From the NCBI RefSeq assembly GCF_005049045.1, contig NZ_SUPK01000001.1, positions 372,001-436,000 on the forward strand: a stretch of DNA of 64,000 nucleotides, given 5' to 3'. Shown one piece after another: positions 34,105 through 43,933 of the stretch. Below the pieces are notes generated by a model. It was not told the DNA's origin. It saw nothing but the letters and a program-made list of their open reading frames with translations, and ran no database searches. Source of the stretch: Cohnella pontilimi (GTDB lineage: Bacteria; Bacillota; Bacilli; Paenibacillales; Paenibacillaceae). The position numbers and the translations under genes are program-made. The stretch's first letter is position 1, and each line of letters starts with the position of its first letter.

Positions 34105-35738
34105 TGTACGGTGATCTTCCCTTTCATGTGGTCTTTGTGCGGGTCGCAATAAAACTCATAAACGCCCGGTTTATCCAGCTTGAGGGTCACCGATTCACCT
34201 TCTCCCAGCAGCGGAGTCCGCACGGATTCGTCTGCAAAATGAACGTTATGACGGTCTTTATCCCGGTTCACGAACGTGATGACGGTGCCGGCCTTCACCG
34301 TAATGTCCGTTTTCGAAAACGCGTAATTTTTCATTTCGACCGTTTCTCTCGTGACACCGGCTTTCTCCGCTGCGTTTCCGTCGAACTTCTCCGGATTGAC
34401 CACGAACCATACTTTGCCTACGTTCTGGCCGGTCGTATCGCCGCGCTTCGTATCTTTGATCCAATAATACAACGGGTAGCCTTTGTAAGTGGTCTGCTTG
34501 CCGCCGTCCGGCCGAACGATTTCTCCGAAATCTTCCGCCTTCAGCCCGCTTGGAACGACCGGTTTTTCCGTATAAAAGACCGGCCAGTTTTTCAAGCAAT
34601 CGCCGAAACAAACGGTCGCGCCTTTGGGATCTTTATCGAAGTAATAGAGCGCCAAGCCTTTGGAATCTACGAGGTAATTGCCGAGCTCGGCGTGGGTACC
34701 CAATGTCACGGTGTAAAAAGGCTGCTTGATCAAATACCACACTTTTCCGACACCTTCGCCGGTTACATCTCCGGGCTTCTGATCCTTTTGGTAGTAATAC
34801 AACGGCCACCCTTTATACGTGATTTGTTTCAATCCGTCTTTGCGGACGAACGCTCCGAAATCTTTACTGTCCAATTCGTCCGCTAGCAGCAGCTGATCTG
34901 CTCCAAATACCGGCCAGGCTTGTAAGCAACCGCCGACGCAGGAATCCAATTCGAGCATGTCTTTGGTGAACAGGTATAGCGCCATCCCTTTCCCGTCCGT
35001 GAAATAAGTAGAGCCGTCAGCCGCTTTTCGAAGGTCGATTCGAAGACCTTTGAGCAGCGCCGCATGTTCGGCAGACAGCAACCGTTTGTCGGCTAAAACG
35101 TCTCCGAGCGGCTTCGTTCCGTTTTTGGGTGCCGCTTGAAGCGTCTCGAGCAAGGCCAAGGCAAGACTTCGGTTCGTAAACGGTGCGGCTTCAGCCGCGC
35201 GGGACAGCCCTTTGGAAGCTGCAAATCGAAGGGTGTCGGCATAATCAAAATCGGTGCCGGCGACGTATGACAAAGATTCCAGCATGACCTTATATAATTG
35301 CTGGGCCGTGACGGGAGCGTTCGGACTGAACTTGCCGCCGCCCGTGCCCTTCCAGCCGAGCTCCGGATGATTTTTGAGATAAGCCAGAACAGGACGCATG
35401 GAGGCTGCCACGGATGAAGCATCGGAGAAAATGCCTGCTCCTTTGTAAGCGACGGCCTCTTCATGTTTGCCCAACAGTTTCAACAGAACAATCGCGGCTT
35501 GCAGTCTCGTTGTGGTTTTGGCTAAATACGCGTCATTCACACCTTGACCATCCCCCACAAGCACGCCGATCTGTGCGGCCATTTCTGAGGCGTGGGACGC
35601 CTGAAACTTAGTGGAAGCCGCGGGCTGCACGGAAGTGCCGGCCGGTTCGTCAGCCGCCCAAGCTCCGAGAGGGGTAAGCATCATCACAACGATCAATAGC
35701 CATGCAAAAAGCGCTCTGTTTCTTTTCCTGTTTTTCAT
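34101..35738 (-). CDS. Exported protein with two Yx(FWY)xxD repeats and a C-terminal cupredoxin
   Basis: 545 aa from the ATG at 35738 (AAAGGA 9 nt upstream). Signal peptide ending AWA, then an S-layer-homology-like region (about 40-185, with GKFSPNAPVTAQQLY). Two COG4315-type repeats follow: ALYLFTKDMLELDSCVGGC with LQAWPVF, and ALYYFDKDPKGATVCFGDC with LKNWPVF. The last 95 residues are a cupredoxin with RHNVHF and YEFYCDPHKDHM as ligand segments. It reads like a cell-surface copper or redox protein. First gene of the ECF operon. Confidence 0.83.
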   Translation of the reverse strand: MKNRKRNRALFAWLLIVVMMLTPLGAWAADEPAGTSVQPAASTKFQASHASEMAAQIGVLVGDGQGVNDAYLAKTTTRLQAAIVLLKLLGKHEEAVAYKGAGIFSDASSVAASMRPVLAYLKNHPELGWKGTGGGKFSPNAPVTAQQLYKVMLESLSYVAGTDFDYADTLRFAASKGLSRAAEAAPFTNRSLALALLETLQAAPKNGTKPLGDVLADKRLLSAEHAALLKGLRIDLRKAADGSTYFTDGKGMALYLFTKDMLELDSCVGGCLQAWPVFGADQLLLADELDSKDFGAFVRKDGLKQITYKGWPLYYYQKDQKPGDVTGEGVGKVWYLIKQPFYTVTLGTHAELGNYLVDSKGLALYYFDKDPKGATVCFGDCLKNWPVFYTEKPVVPSGLKAEDFGEIVRPDGGKQTTYKGYPLYYWIKDTKRGDTTGQNVGKVWFVVNPEKFDGNAAEKAGVTRETVEMKNYAFSKTDITVKAGTVITFVNRDKDRHNVHFADESVRTPLLGEGESVTLKLDKPGVYEFYCDPHKDHMKGKITVQ

Positions 35739-35811
35739 TCGCATCCGTCCTTTCGTTTTTCCATCTTCACCCAAGGAAACGGCGGGCGGGAAGTTACGGT
35801 TTGAGCTGAAA

Positions 35812-35854
35812 ACAAAAAAATCGCCTCCGAGCCCGTTAGGACTCGAAAGCGATT
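35812..35854 (-). terminator. Rho-independent terminator after the DNA glycosylase gene
   Basis: On the minus strand AATCGCTTTCGAG pairs with CTCGGAGGCGATT (two G-U), then TTTTTTG. The stem overlaps the end of the glycosylase gene. Confidence 0.85.
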
Positions 35855-36503
35855 AGGCTTCGCTAATGATGCCGCGGTTGATCGCTTCCCATAAATAGAA
35901 GGATGCGGCGGATCGATAAGGCACCCACTTGTGGGCGTGCTGCTCGAGATATTTTTTGTCAGGCCGGTCTTCCATCGCGTACAGCCATTTGGCCGACCGC
36001 TGAAGGCCGAAATCCCCGACTGACAGCACATCCGGCCGTCCGAGAGAGAACATGAGGAACATCTCGGCGGTCCATCGGCCGATCCCTTTCACGGAGGACA
36101 CCATCTGGATAATGTCCTCGTTCTCCATCCCGTCCAGCCGCGCGAGATCCAACTCCCCGCTGAGCGCCTTGGCGGACAGATCGTGAATGGAAGCTGCCTT
36201 GGCGTAGGAGACTCCAGCTGACCGAAGCGTATCCGCATCGATGGCGAGCAGCGCTTCCGGAGTAAACTCCGGCGCCAACGCTTGAACCCGCGCTTTGATC
36301 GTTGCAGCGGCCTTGACCGACAGCTGCTGCCCGACGATCGACATCGCCAGCGACTGAAACGGATCGGGATTGAGCGCAATCGTGAGCTCGCCAACTCTGT
36401 CAATGAGCCAGGCCAATCTCTCATCCGTTTGACGCAGCATTTGCAGTTCGATTCCGTCCAATCGAAACGTGAGCGAGGCCGGACGTTCGGACGGCTTGTT
36501 CAT
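35853..36503 (-). CDS. DNA-3-methyladenine glycosylase II-like (AlkA family)
   Basis: 216 aa. HhH-GPD fold: helix-hairpin-helix [18 protein letters not shown] (about 140-157), then the catalytic Asp in [11 protein letters not shown] (about 163). The [19 protein letters not shown] segment is the usual first half. It removes alkylated purines to start base-excision repair. No FeS Cys cluster, which excludes Nth/MutY. It overlaps thyA by 4 nt (ATGA), so the two are translated together. Confidence 0.88.
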   Translation of the reverse strand: MNKPSERPASLTFRLDGIELQMLRQTDERLAWLIDRVGELTIALNPDPFQSLAMSIVGQQLSVKAAATIKARVQALAPEFTPEALLAIDADTLRSAGVSYAKAASIHDLSAKALSGELDLARLDGMENEDIIQMVSSVKGIGRWTAEMFLMFSLGRPDVLSVGDFGLQRSAKWLYAMEDRPDKKYLEQHAHKWVPYRSAASFYLWEAINRGIISEA

Positions 36504-37294
36504 ACGGCCACCGGCGCTTTAATGGCGGGATGATGCTGGTAGCCGGCAAATTCAAAATCTTCGAACGTGTAATCGAAAATGGAGTCCGGTTTGCGCTTGA
36601 TGATCAGCTTGGGAAGCGGAAGCGGCTCTCGTGTAAGCTGCAGCTTCACCTGCTCCATATGGTTGCTGTAAATATGCACGTCTCCACCGGAGAAGACGAA
36701 TTCGCCGGGCTCAAGTCCGCATTGCTGCGCCATCATATGCGTGAGCAAAGCGTAGGACGCGATGTTGAAAGGCAGCCCTAGGAACGTATCAACCGACCGC
36801 ATCGTCAGCATGCAGGACAGCTTCCCGTTCGCCACATAAAATTGAAACAGCATATGACAGGGCGGCAGTTTCATCTGGTCGATTTTGCCAACATTCCAAG
36901 CGCTGACCAGATGACGGCGGGAATCCGGATTCCGCTTGATCGCCTCGACCACTTGCGAAATCTGGTCGATCGTACGGCCGTCATCCGTTTCCCAAGCCCG
37001 CCACTGCGATCCGTACACGGGACCCAGGTTGCCGTTCTCGTCCGCCCACTCATCCCAGATCGTGACGCCGTTTTCCTTCAAATATTGAATGTTCGTATCT
37101 CCGCGTAAGAACCATAGCAGCTCGTGGACGACGGATTTGAGATGTATCCGTTTGGTCGTGACGAGGGGAAATCCTTCGCTCAGATCATATCGCAGCATCC
37201 GGCCGAACACCGAGCGCGTGCCGGTACCGGTGCGGTCCTGCTTATCCACTCCGTGATCGATCACATCCTGCAGCAAATCCAAATAGTTGCGCAA
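36500..37294 (-). CDS. thyA: Thymidylate synthase
   Basis: 264 aa, the standard ThyA length. Catalytic Cys in [12 protein letters not shown] (about 146), folate/dUMP contacts in [19 protein letters not shown] and [12 protein letters not shown], and the C-terminal closing PVAV. It methylates dUMP to dTMP using methylene-tetrahydrofolate. Its stop overlaps the start of the AlkA-like glycosylase gene. Confidence 0.95.
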   Translation of the reverse strand: MRNYLDLLQDVIDHGVDKQDRTGTGTRSVFGRMLRYDLSEGFPLVTTKRIHLKSVVHELLWFLRGDTNIQYLKENGVTIWDEWADENGNLGPVYGSQWRAWETDDGRTIDQISQVVEAIKRNPDSRRHLVSAWNVGKIDQMKLPPCHMLFQFYVANGKLSCMLTMRSVDTFLGLPFNIASYALLTHMMAQQCGLEPGEFVFSGGDVHIYSNHMEQVKLQLTREPLPLPKLIIKRKPDSIFDYTFEDFEFAGYQHHPAIKAPVAV

Positions 37295-37332
37295 ATATCG
37301 ACACCTCTCCGCCCATTTTGTCCCCTATTGTA

Positions 37333-37872
37333 TCATTGGCCCGTCTTTTCTGTCGATGGCGGCGTGGAAGCCGGTGCCGGCGCACGCTGAGTAGAATACC
37401 GGAGTTCGCGACGCTTCATCCGCTGCTGGTAGCGTTCGGGAGCGCTCTCGTAAAGCTTGCGTTCCTCGTCGGTTTCGGGATACACCCCTGGAACCGGAAT
37501 AGGGCGGTTATTCGCGTCCACGGCCACGAAAGTGGAGAATGCTGTTGTCGTAATCCTTCTCTCTCCGGTAAACAAATTTTCCGCACGCACCACACAGTAC
37601 ACTTCCATCGAGCTGCGCCGGGTCCAGGTGACGAAGGCCTCCAGCTCGACCGCTTCTCCCACCTGAATAGGCGACAGGAAATCGAGGCTGTCCTGGCTGG
37701 CAGTGACGACCGGCCGGTTACAGTGCCTTGTGGCGGCGATTGCGCCGATCTTATCGATGTACAGCATCAAGGTGCCGCCGAACATCGTGCCGTGATGGTT
37801 CGTCTCTGACGGAAACACCATTTCCGTCATAATCGTTCTGGATTGACTCATCGGTCTGCTGTCCTGCGTCAT
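37333..37872 (-). CDS. Acyl-CoA thioesterase (YkhA-like hotdog fold)
   Basis: 179 aa. Hotdog core with NHHGTMFGGTLMLYIDKIGAI (about 25-45, cited in part), where N and D are the usual catalytic residues, and SLDFLSPIQVGEAVELEAFV. It ends with a Pro/Ser-rich tail of about 20 residues. It hydrolyses acyl-CoA thioesters in the cytoplasm; chain length is not predictable. It follows the SDR gene region on the same strand and lies 38 nt upstream of thyA. Confidence 0.88.
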   Translation of the reverse strand: MTQDSRPMSQSRTIMTEMVFPSETNHHGTMFGGTLMLYIDKIGAIAATRHCNRPVVTASQDSLDFLSPIQVGEAVELEAFVTWTRRSSMEVYCVVRAENLFTGERRITTTAFSTFVAVDANNRPIPVPGVYPETDEERKLYESAPERYQQRMKRRELRYSTQRAPAPASTPPSTEKTGQ

Positions 37873-37944
37873 TCCGCGTTCCTCCCGTCAGCGTGGTTCT
37901 GTTAGTAGTTTACCTGTTTTAGCAAGCCCTAACACAATCGAAAA

Positions 37945-37991
37945 CGACAAAAAGGAGCTGTCCCATAAGTGACCTCATGGACAGCTCCTTT
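37945..37991 (-). terminator. Rho-independent terminator after the second SDR gene
   Basis: A perfect 13-bp stem (AAAGGAGCTGTCC with GGACAGCTCCTTT) around a 15-nt loop, then TTGTCG on the minus strand. Confidence 0.85.
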
Positions 37992-38016
37992 CATATGTAC
38001 GGTGATCTTACGGTCA

Positions 38017-38787
38017 TTAGCGGCTGGTATAACCGGCGTCGACGTGGAGGGTGGTTCCCGTTACATAAGAAGACTGATCCGATGCAAGCCAGAGGGAAGC
38101 TTGCGCCACTTCCCTCGGTTTGCCGAACCGGTGCAACAAACTCAGCTGGGGGGCGTACTCCGCTTCGGTTAAACCGAATTGCTCCAACGCCCCGCGCAGC
38201 ATGGGGGTATCAATGGCTCCAGGGGCCACGGAATTCACGCGGATATTTTTGTCGCCATTTTCCAGAGCCGCTACTTTGGTAATGCCGACGACGGCATGTT
38301 TCGCAGCAACATAGGCGATGTTTTGGGGTTGCGGGCGAAAGCCGCTGACCGAAGAAATATTGATGATCGAACCGCCATGACCTTGTTTAATCATTTGCTG
38401 AAGTTCATATTTCATGCACAATGCGGTGCCTTTGAGGTCAATGGACATGAGCCTGTCCCAATAATCCTCATCGAATTCCGAAGCCAACTTGTCGTCAGGC
38501 GTAAGCGCAGCGTTATTCACGGCAACATCGAGCCGCCCGTATTGCTTGACCGTGGCGTCAATCATCGCTCTGACTTGGTCCGATTTGGAAATATCAACTT
38601 TTATAAAAAAAGCAACGCCTCCTGAAGCTTCGATTTCAGAGGCTACCGTTCTCCCCTTCTTCTCGTTAAAATCGGCAACGACCACCTTAGCGCCGGCCTC
38701 CGCAAACAGTTTGGCGGTGGCTTCCCCCATCCCCATCGCTGACCCGGTTACGATCGCCACCTTATCTTGTAATACAGGAAACGTCAT
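38017..38787 (-). CDS. Short-chain dehydrogenase/reductase
   Basis: 256 aa from the ATG at 38787, since GGAGG touches the ATG at 38796 and is 9 nt from this one. TGSAMGMGEAT cofactor loop, NNAA in place of NNAG (about 88), catalytic Ser in IINISSVSG, and YVAAK (about 152). Asp after strand 2 (VVVADF) favours NAD. Substrate unknown. It is divergent from the FMN reductase gene, and the shared 282-nt control region holds inverted repeats. Confidence 0.88.
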   Translation of the reverse strand: MTFPVLQDKVAIVTGSAMGMGEATAKLFAEAGAKVVVADFNEKKGRTVASEIEASGGVAFFIKVDISKSDQVRAMIDATVKQYGRLDVAVNNAALTPDDKLASEFDEDYWDRLMSIDLKGTALCMKYELQQMIKQGHGGSIINISSVSGFRPQPQNIAYVAAKHAVVGITKVAALENGDKNIRVNSVAPGAIDTPMLRGALEQFGLTEAEYAPQLSLLHRFGKPREVAQASLWLASDQSSYVTGTTLHVDAGYTSR

Positions 38788-38851
38788 TTTAGCCATCCTC
38801 CGTCTTCAATGAAATATTTACATATTGATTAGGTTGGCATAATCCCCATTC

Positions 38852-38923
38852 TTTATCCGAAAATGAATGATCTGACATAACCGGATAAACCGGGCAGGTT
38901 CATATAACACTTAACAATTGTTA
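38852..38923. promoter_or_regulatory. Inverted repeats in the SDR/FMN-reductase divergent control region
   Basis: Two symmetric elements are present: TTTATCCG (38852-38859) with CGGATAAA (38882-38889), 22 nt apart, and a perfect 12-bp palindrome TAACAATTGTTA (38912-38923). Both lie between divergent oxidoreductase genes and could be operator sites. No regulator is adjacent. Confidence 0.4.
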
Positions 38924-39069
38924 GTTCCTTTACAAACATGATTAAATTTATTATTGTTATAAATGTCGGCATTAACCCAAACTGTATTCTGAAAGCAAAA
39001 GGCGGTGTTGTTATGGGTTTTTGGGACAAATTCATGGGCAAAAATGGGACATCTAAGGAGGAGACAACG

Positions 39070-39612
39070 ATGACAAAATTAAACATCGGAATTATTCTGG
39101 GAAGCACCCGCCAAGGCCGGTTAAGCCCGCAGGTGGGAGAATGGGTAAAGAAAATCGCCGATCAACGCGGAGACGCGAATTATGAAATCGTGGATATTGC
39201 CGACTATAAGCTTCCGCTGCTTGGTGAGGCCGATGCCACGGAACAAGCGACTGCTTGGAATACCAAGCTGGCCGGCCTGGACGGTTTCGTATTTATCGTG
39301 CAAGAGTACAACCATAGCATTACAGGAGCATTGAAGAACGCGCTCGATTATGCGCGCGATGCTTGGAACAATAAAGCGGCCGGGATCGTCAGTTACGGTT
39401 CCGTGGGCGGCGCCCGCGCGGCGGAACATCTCCGTGGGATCCTAGGCGAATTGTCCGTCGCGGACGTTCGCGTACACCCGGCATTGTCACTGTTCACGGA
39501 TTTTGAGAACGGCGCGGTATTCAAGCCGGCCGATCTCCATCTCACCAACCTGAATGGCATGCTGGATCAAGTGCTGGCTTGGAGCGGCGCGTTGAAAACT
39601 CTGCGTCAATAA
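39070..39612 (+). CDS. NAD(P)H-dependent FMN reductase (azoreductase-like)
   Basis: 180 aa from the ATG at 39070, behind AAGGAGGAG at 7 nt; the frame is open for 44 more codons, with only weak ribosome sites. Flavodoxin-like fold: phosphate loop LGSTRQGRLS near residue 10, the VFIVQEYNHSITGALKNALDY flavin-contact segment (about 77-97, cited in part), and GSVGGARAAEHLR. It reduces FMN, quinones or azo dyes with NAD(P)H. Divergent from the SDR gene, so the two may share a redox regulator. Confidence 0.87.
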   Translation: MTKLNIGIILGSTRQGRLSPQVGEWVKKIADQRGDANYEIVDIADYKLPLLGEADATEQATAWNTKLAGLDGFVFIVQEYNHSITGALKNALDYARDAWNNKAAGIVSYGSVGGARAAEHLRGILGELSVADVRVHPALSLFTDFENGAVFKPADLHLTNLNGMLDQVLAWSGALKTLRQ

Positions 39613-39632
39613 ATCACGCAGCAAAACAAGCG

Positions 39633-39684
39633 ACGGGGTTGTCCCAAAAGGTCATGAATCGGCCTATGGGGCAACCCCGTTTTT
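39633..39684 (+). terminator. Terminator between the convergent FMN reductase and manC genes
   Basis: ACGGGGTTG pairs with CAACCCCGT (with inner CCC/GGG), then TTTTTC on the plus strand. The right arm lies inside the 3' end of manC. Confidence 0.8.
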
Positions 39685-41043
39685 CCCGCTTTGCCCGATT
39701 TCTTCCCAATCCAGCGCTTCCCGGCGAATATCTTCCTCAATGAGCTCTCTGCCCATTTGCACCTCGATCAGTTCAAGATCGGAATGGGCTTTGATGGCAT
39801 GGCGCGTGCCCGGCGGGATTTTGAGCGAGGTGCCGGGCCCGACAGGCTGTCGCTCGCCGTCGAGCATGCATTCGCCGCGGCCCGAAATGACCGTCCAAAT
39901 TTCCGTCCGCTCTTCATGTACCTGATAACTCAAATGTTTGCCGGCATGAATCCCGAATCGTTTGGTCAGCACCTCGAAGCCGTCTTCATTTTTCGTGAAA
40001 TCCAAAATGCGGTACCAGCCCCACAAGCGCTCCGCATACATCGGATGCTGGTCGATCCCTTTGATCATTTGCTTCAACCGGGGACTTGAGGATTTATCCG
40101 CCACCAGAATGCCGTCCGGGCTTACTGCAATGACCGCGTTGGCCACACCCAGCACGGTTACCGGAATGTCCAGCTCGTTGATCAAATGCGTATTTACGCT
40201 GTCTTCGCTTTGCTGCCCGTTGCCGATGACCGGCGCATGCAGCTCTTCCGTGAGCGAGTCCCATGTGCCGAGATCCTTCCATGTCCCTTCGTAAGGCAGT
40301 ACGACGATCGGGGAGGTGCGTTCGACGACTTCGTAGTCAAAGCTGGTGGAATGCAGGTCCTCGAAATGCTGCAGCATCCATTCGTATTGCGTGGGAATAT
40401 CGCGCTTCTGCAAAATATCCAAAATAAACTGAAGCCGAAACGCAAAGACGCCGCAGTTCCACATCGCTTGCTTGCTAATCAATTCGGCCGCCAGCGCCTC
40501 CTCCGGTTTTTCCACAAAGCGTTCGACCTCAAAATAGCCGTCCTTCCCGCCCGACAACCGCGGCACTATGTAACCGTAATTTTCGGAAGGGTGGTCCGGC
40601 TTAACGCCCATCAGCGCCAATTTGGCACGGGAGGCCTCCAGCACGCTCTCCAATTCTATGATTTTATCGAAATACGTCATTTCCACATACGGGTCGACCG
40701 GCAGCACGCAAACCACCTCTCCCGGGTCGACTTTTTCCACATCAAATAAATAAATGGCAGCCAACATGACCGCCGGGAACGTATCGCGCCTCGCCGGTTC
40801 AAAAATAATTTTGGCGTCCTCTCCCAGCTGGCTCAGCAAAATCTCTCTCTGCGATCGGTTGCATACGATACAAGCATGCCCGGCCAAGCCGTGAGCCGTA
40901 AGCTGCCTCCAAACCCGCTGAACCATCGATTCCATGCCGCCGTTTCCGTCGTCCAGTATTTTCAGAAACTGTTTGGACCTCGTATCGTTGGACAACGGCC
41001 AGAGCCGTTTGCCTGAACCGCCGGACAGCAGAACCAGTTTCAT
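39664..41043 (-). CDS. manC: Mannose-1-phosphate guanylyltransferase with cupin domain
   Basis: 459 aa from the ATG at 41043 (GGAGGGG 5 nt upstream); the open frame continues upstream without the family sequence. Nucleotidyltransferase part: LVLLSGGSGKRLWPLS (2-17), then FVEKPEE near 165. The C-terminal about 110 residues are a cupin (HLSYQVHEERTEIWTVISG, PGTSLKIPPGTRHAIKAH) as in type II phosphomannose isomerase. It makes GDP-mannose for surface polysaccharide; the cupin may add isomerase activity. It stands alone, with no polysaccharide cluster around it. Confidence 0.87.
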   Translation of the reverse strand: MKLVLLSGGSGKRLWPLSNDTRSKQFLKILDDGNGGMESMVQRVWRQLTAHGLAGHACIVCNRSQREILLSQLGEDAKIIFEPARRDTFPAVMLAAIYLFDVEKVDPGEVVCVLPVDPYVEMTYFDKIIELESVLEASRAKLALMGVKPDHPSENYGYIVPRLSGGKDGYFEVERFVEKPEEALAAELISKQAMWNCGVFAFRLQFILDILQKRDIPTQYEWMLQHFEDLHSTSFDYEVVERTSPIVVLPYEGTWKDLGTWDSLTEELHAPVIGNGQQSEDSVNTHLINELDIPVTVLGVANAVIAVSPDGILVADKSSSPRLKQMIKGIDQHPMYAERLWGWYRILDFTKNEDGFEVLTKRFGIHAGKHLSYQVHEERTEIWTVISGRGECMLDGERQPVGPGTSLKIPPGTRHAIKAHSDLELIEVQMGRELIEEDIRREALDWEEIGQSGKNGVAP

Positions 41044-41111
41044 ATTTACCCCTCCAGGTGTCGCTTGTGATACAAAAATACCCGGGAGCTGTTCAGACGA
41101 ATCGAAAACGA

Positions 41112-41140
41112 CAAAAACCCGTGCTCGCGGCACGGGTTTT
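41112..41140 (-). terminator. Rho-independent terminator after pdhD
   Basis: AAAACCCGTGC pairs with GCACGGGTTTT around a 5-nt loop, then TGTCGTTTT on the minus strand. It closes the pdhABCD operon. Confidence 0.88.
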
Positions 41141-41164
41141 GTCATAAACGGTATTGAGGTTTGC

Positions 41165-42583
41165 TCACTTCGGAGCAAGCGTGTGAATCGGATGGCCCAT
41201 GGCGAGCTCCGCCGTGTCCATTGTGATTTCGCCCAGCGTCGGGTGCGCATGGATCGTGAGCGCGATATCTTCAATCGTTGCACCCATCTCGATGGCCAGG
41301 CCCATTTCCGCAATCATGTTGGACGCTTCGACGCCGGCGATTTGCGCACCGACGACGAGGCCGGTATCGACCTCATGGATGATCTTCATGAAGCCGTCCG
41401 CTCCGCCCAGCGTGACCGCACGGCCGTTGCCGCCGAACGGGAATTTGCTGGATTTCACGTTCATGCCTCTTTCCTTCGCTTCCTTCTCCGTGTAACCGAC
41501 GCTTGCGCACTCGGGATCGGAGAAGGCGACGGCGGGAATGCACTTGTAATCCACCTTCGAAGGAAGGCCTGCGATCGCTTCCGCGGCGACTTTCGCTTCG
41601 TAGGAAGCTTTATGTGCGAGAGCAGGTCCCGGCACAATGTCGCCGATGGCGAAAATATGCGGAATGCTCGTGCGGCATTGATCGTCGACTTCGATGAGAC
41701 CGCGGTCGGTCATCTTGATGCCGAGCATGTCCAGCCCAAGCTCGCCGTCAGTGTTCGGACGACGGCCGACCGTGACGAGCAGGTAGTCCGCGGTAACGGT
41801 TTTCGTCTCTCCGCCGACTTCATAGGTGACGGTCACATCTTTGTCGGTTTGCTCCGCGCTGCTTGCTTTTGCGCCAGTCACGATGTCGACGTTCGCTTTC
41901 TTCAGCTTCTTCGCGACGAGCTGGCTCATGTCTTTATCGAAGCCGGCCATGATCGTGTCCAAGCCTTCGAGAATCGTCACTTTCGTGCCGAATTTGCTGT
42001 ACATTTGGCCGAGCTCGATGCCGATGTAACCGCCGCCGATGACGACGAGGCTTTTCGGCACATCCGGGAGCGACAAGGCTTCGGTCGACGACAAAATTCT
42101 TCCGCCGTACGGGAAAGGCTTCAGCTCGATCGGACGGGAGCCGGTGGCGATAATGCAGTTTTTGAAGCGGTAACGCGGAGCTTCCTGATCGTTGAACAGG
42201 CGTGCTTCGTTCTCGTTGATGAACATCACTTCGCCTGCAAACATTTGCACCTTGTTCGCCTTAAGCAGCATTTCGACGCCGCCGGTCATTTTGTTGACGA
42301 CGGAAGTTTTGTACTCCTGTACTTTGCCGAAGTCTACACCGACCTTCTCTGCCTTCAAGCCGTAAGTTTCGGCGTGCTGCATGGCTTCGTAATGATGAGC
42401 GGCGTTGATGAGCGCCTTCGACGGAATGCAGCCGACGTTGAGGCAGACGCCGCCCCATTTGGCCTTATCCGCGATGATGACCTTCTGTCCGAGTTGAGCG
42501 GCCCGAATGGCGGCTACATAACCGCCGGGGCCGGCACCGATCACAAGCAAGTCGATATCCAGAGACGCGTCTCCTACTACCAT
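41165..42583 (-). CDS. pdhD: Dihydrolipoyl dehydrogenase (E3 of the pyruvate dehydrogenase complex)
   Basis: 472 aa. FAD site [19 protein letters not shown], redox-active disulfide [12 protein letters not shown] (about 45-56), NAD site [11 protein letters not shown], and the C-terminal active-site His in HAHPTLGE. It reoxidises the lipoyl arm of E2 and makes NADH. It lies 3 nt after pdhC and is last in the operon, before a strong terminator. Confidence 0.94.
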   Translation of the reverse strand: MVVGDASLDIDLLVIGAGPGGYVAAIRAAQLGQKVIIADKAKWGGVCLNVGCIPSKALINAAHHYEAMQHAETYGLKAEKVGVDFGKVQEYKTSVVNKMTGGVEMLLKANKVQMFAGEVMFINENEARLFNDQEAPRYRFKNCIIATGSRPIELKPFPYGGRILSSTEALSLPDVPKSLVVIGGGYIGIELGQMYSKFGTKVTILEGLDTIMAGFDKDMSQLVAKKLKKANVDIVTGAKASSAEQTDKDVTVTYEVGGETKTVTADYLLVTVGRRPNTDGELGLDMLGIKMTDRGLIEVDDQCRTSIPHIFAIGDIVPGPALAHKASYEAKVAAEAIAGLPSKVDYKCIPAVAFSDPECASVGYTEKEAKERGMNVKSSKFPFGGNGRAVTLGGADGFMKIIHEVDTGLVVGAQIAGVEASNMIAEMGLAIEMGATIEDIALTIHAHPTLGEITMDTAELAMGHPIHTLAPK

Positions 42584-42586
42584 CGC

Positions 42587-43933
42587 TTACACCTCCATGA
42601 CGAGAAGTTCAGGATCGCTGAGAAGCTGCTTGATGTAATTCAGGAAATTTTGGGCGGTTGCGCCGTCGATGATCCGGTGGTCGAAGCTGAGCGACAGCGC
42701 CATCACCGGAGCGGCTGCGATTTCGCCGTTCTTGACGACCGCCTTCTCACTGATGCGGCCGGTGCCGAGAATGGCGACTTCCGGGAAGTTAATGACCGGC
42801 GTGAAGAACATGCCGCCTGCGGAACCGATGTTCGTGATGGTGATCGTGCTGCCCTTCAGTTCGTTCGGGGCCAGCTTGCCTTCGCGGCCGCGGGTCGCCA
42901 GATCGCGGATTTCGGATGCGACGGACCAGACGTTCTTACGGTCGGCGTCGAAAATGACCGGCACGAGCAGGCCGTTATCCGTATCGGTCGCGATCCCGAT
43001 ATTGTAGTACTTTTTGTACACGATCTCGTTAGCCGATTCGTCGATCATCGCGTTGAGAGCCGGGAATTCGCGGCAAGCGGCAACGAGAGCTTTCACGATG
43101 AACGGCAAATACGTGAGCTTGACGCCTTTCTTCTCGGCCAACGGCTTCGCCCGGTTGCGCAGGGCGACGAGCCCGGTGACGTCGACTTCATCCATCAGCG
43201 TCACATGCGGTGCCGTGTACACCGATTTCACCATCGCATTGGCGATAGCTTTGCGGATGCCCTTGAACGGTACACGCTCTTCTACGCCGGGACCGACTTG
43301 CGGTGCCGGACGTGCCGCAGCTGCGGCAGGAGTTGCGGCATCCGCTGCCGGAGCGGCAGCTTGGGCCGGAGCGCCTCCCGCTGCGTATGCTTGTACGTCA
43401 TCCCGCGTGATGCGGCCGTTTTTGCCGCTGCCTGCAATATCGGCGATATTTACGCCTTTCTCGCGGGCGAAGCGGCGTACGCTAGGCGTTGCCAGCACCA
43501 TGCCGCCGGCTGCCGGTTTGGCCTCGGTCGCACCAGGAGCAGCGGGAGCTGCATCCGGTGCAGCCGGTTCGGCAGCCGGCTGTTGAGCGGGCTGACCCTT
43601 CGTGTCCGCTCCGCCGACCGCGCTGTTGCCGGAAGCTCCGCCGGTTGCTTGACCGTGTCCCTCGGCAGCCGGAGCCTGCTCGGGTACGTCGCCTTCCGCT
43701 TCAATAACCGCGACGACTTCTCCGACGTGCATGACCTGGCCGTCTTTCGCGAACACTTCCAGCACTTTGCCGTTGACCGGGCAAGGTACTTCCACGATCG
43801 CTTTATCGTTTTGCACTTCCATGACGATATCTTCGTCTGTTACGGTTTGGCCCGGGGCGATGTGCATTTTGACGATTTCGCCTTCATGCAGCCCTTCGCC
43901 GAGCTCCGGGAACCGATATTCGAATCTGGCCAC
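42587..43933 (-). CDS. pdhC: Dihydrolipoamide acetyltransferase (E2)
   Basis: 448 aa. One lipoyl domain (about 1-80, modified Lys in VQNDKAIVEVP), an Ala/Pro-rich linker (about 85-130), a peripheral-subunit-binding domain (LATPSVRRFAREKGVNIADI, about 138-175), a second Ala-rich linker, and a catalytic core with SFDHRIIDGATA (His/Asp) near 422. It is the scaffold of the complex and moves the acetyl group to CoA. The gap to pdhB upstream (117 nt) holds a repeated hairpin element. Confidence 0.94.
   Translation of the reverse strand: MARFEYRFPELGEGLHEGEIVKMHIAPGQTVTDEDIVMEVQNDKAIVEVPCPVNGKVLEVFAKDGQVMHVGEVVAVIEAEGDVPEQAPAAEGHGQATGGASGNSAVGGADTKGQPAQQPAAEPAAPDAAPAAPGATEAKPAAGGMVLATPSVRRFAREKGVNIADIAGSGKNGRITRDDVQAYAAGGAPAQAAAPAADAATPAAAAARPAPQVGPGVEERVPFKGIRKAIANAMVKSVYTAPHVTLMDEVDVTGLVALRNRAKPLAEKKGVKLTYLPFIVKALVAACREFPALNAMIDESANEIVYKKYYNIGIATDTDNGLLVPVIFDADRKNVWSVASEIRDLATRGREGKLAPNELKGSTITITNIGSAGGMFFTPVINFPEVAILGTGRISEKAVVKNGEIAAAPVMALSLSFDHRIIDGATAQNFLNYIKQLLSDPELLVMEV

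Noticed and set aside
41044..41313. 90-codon N-terminal extension of manC
   Set aside because: It runs through the pdhD terminator and the end of pdhD, and the strong GGAGGGG site is right before 41043.
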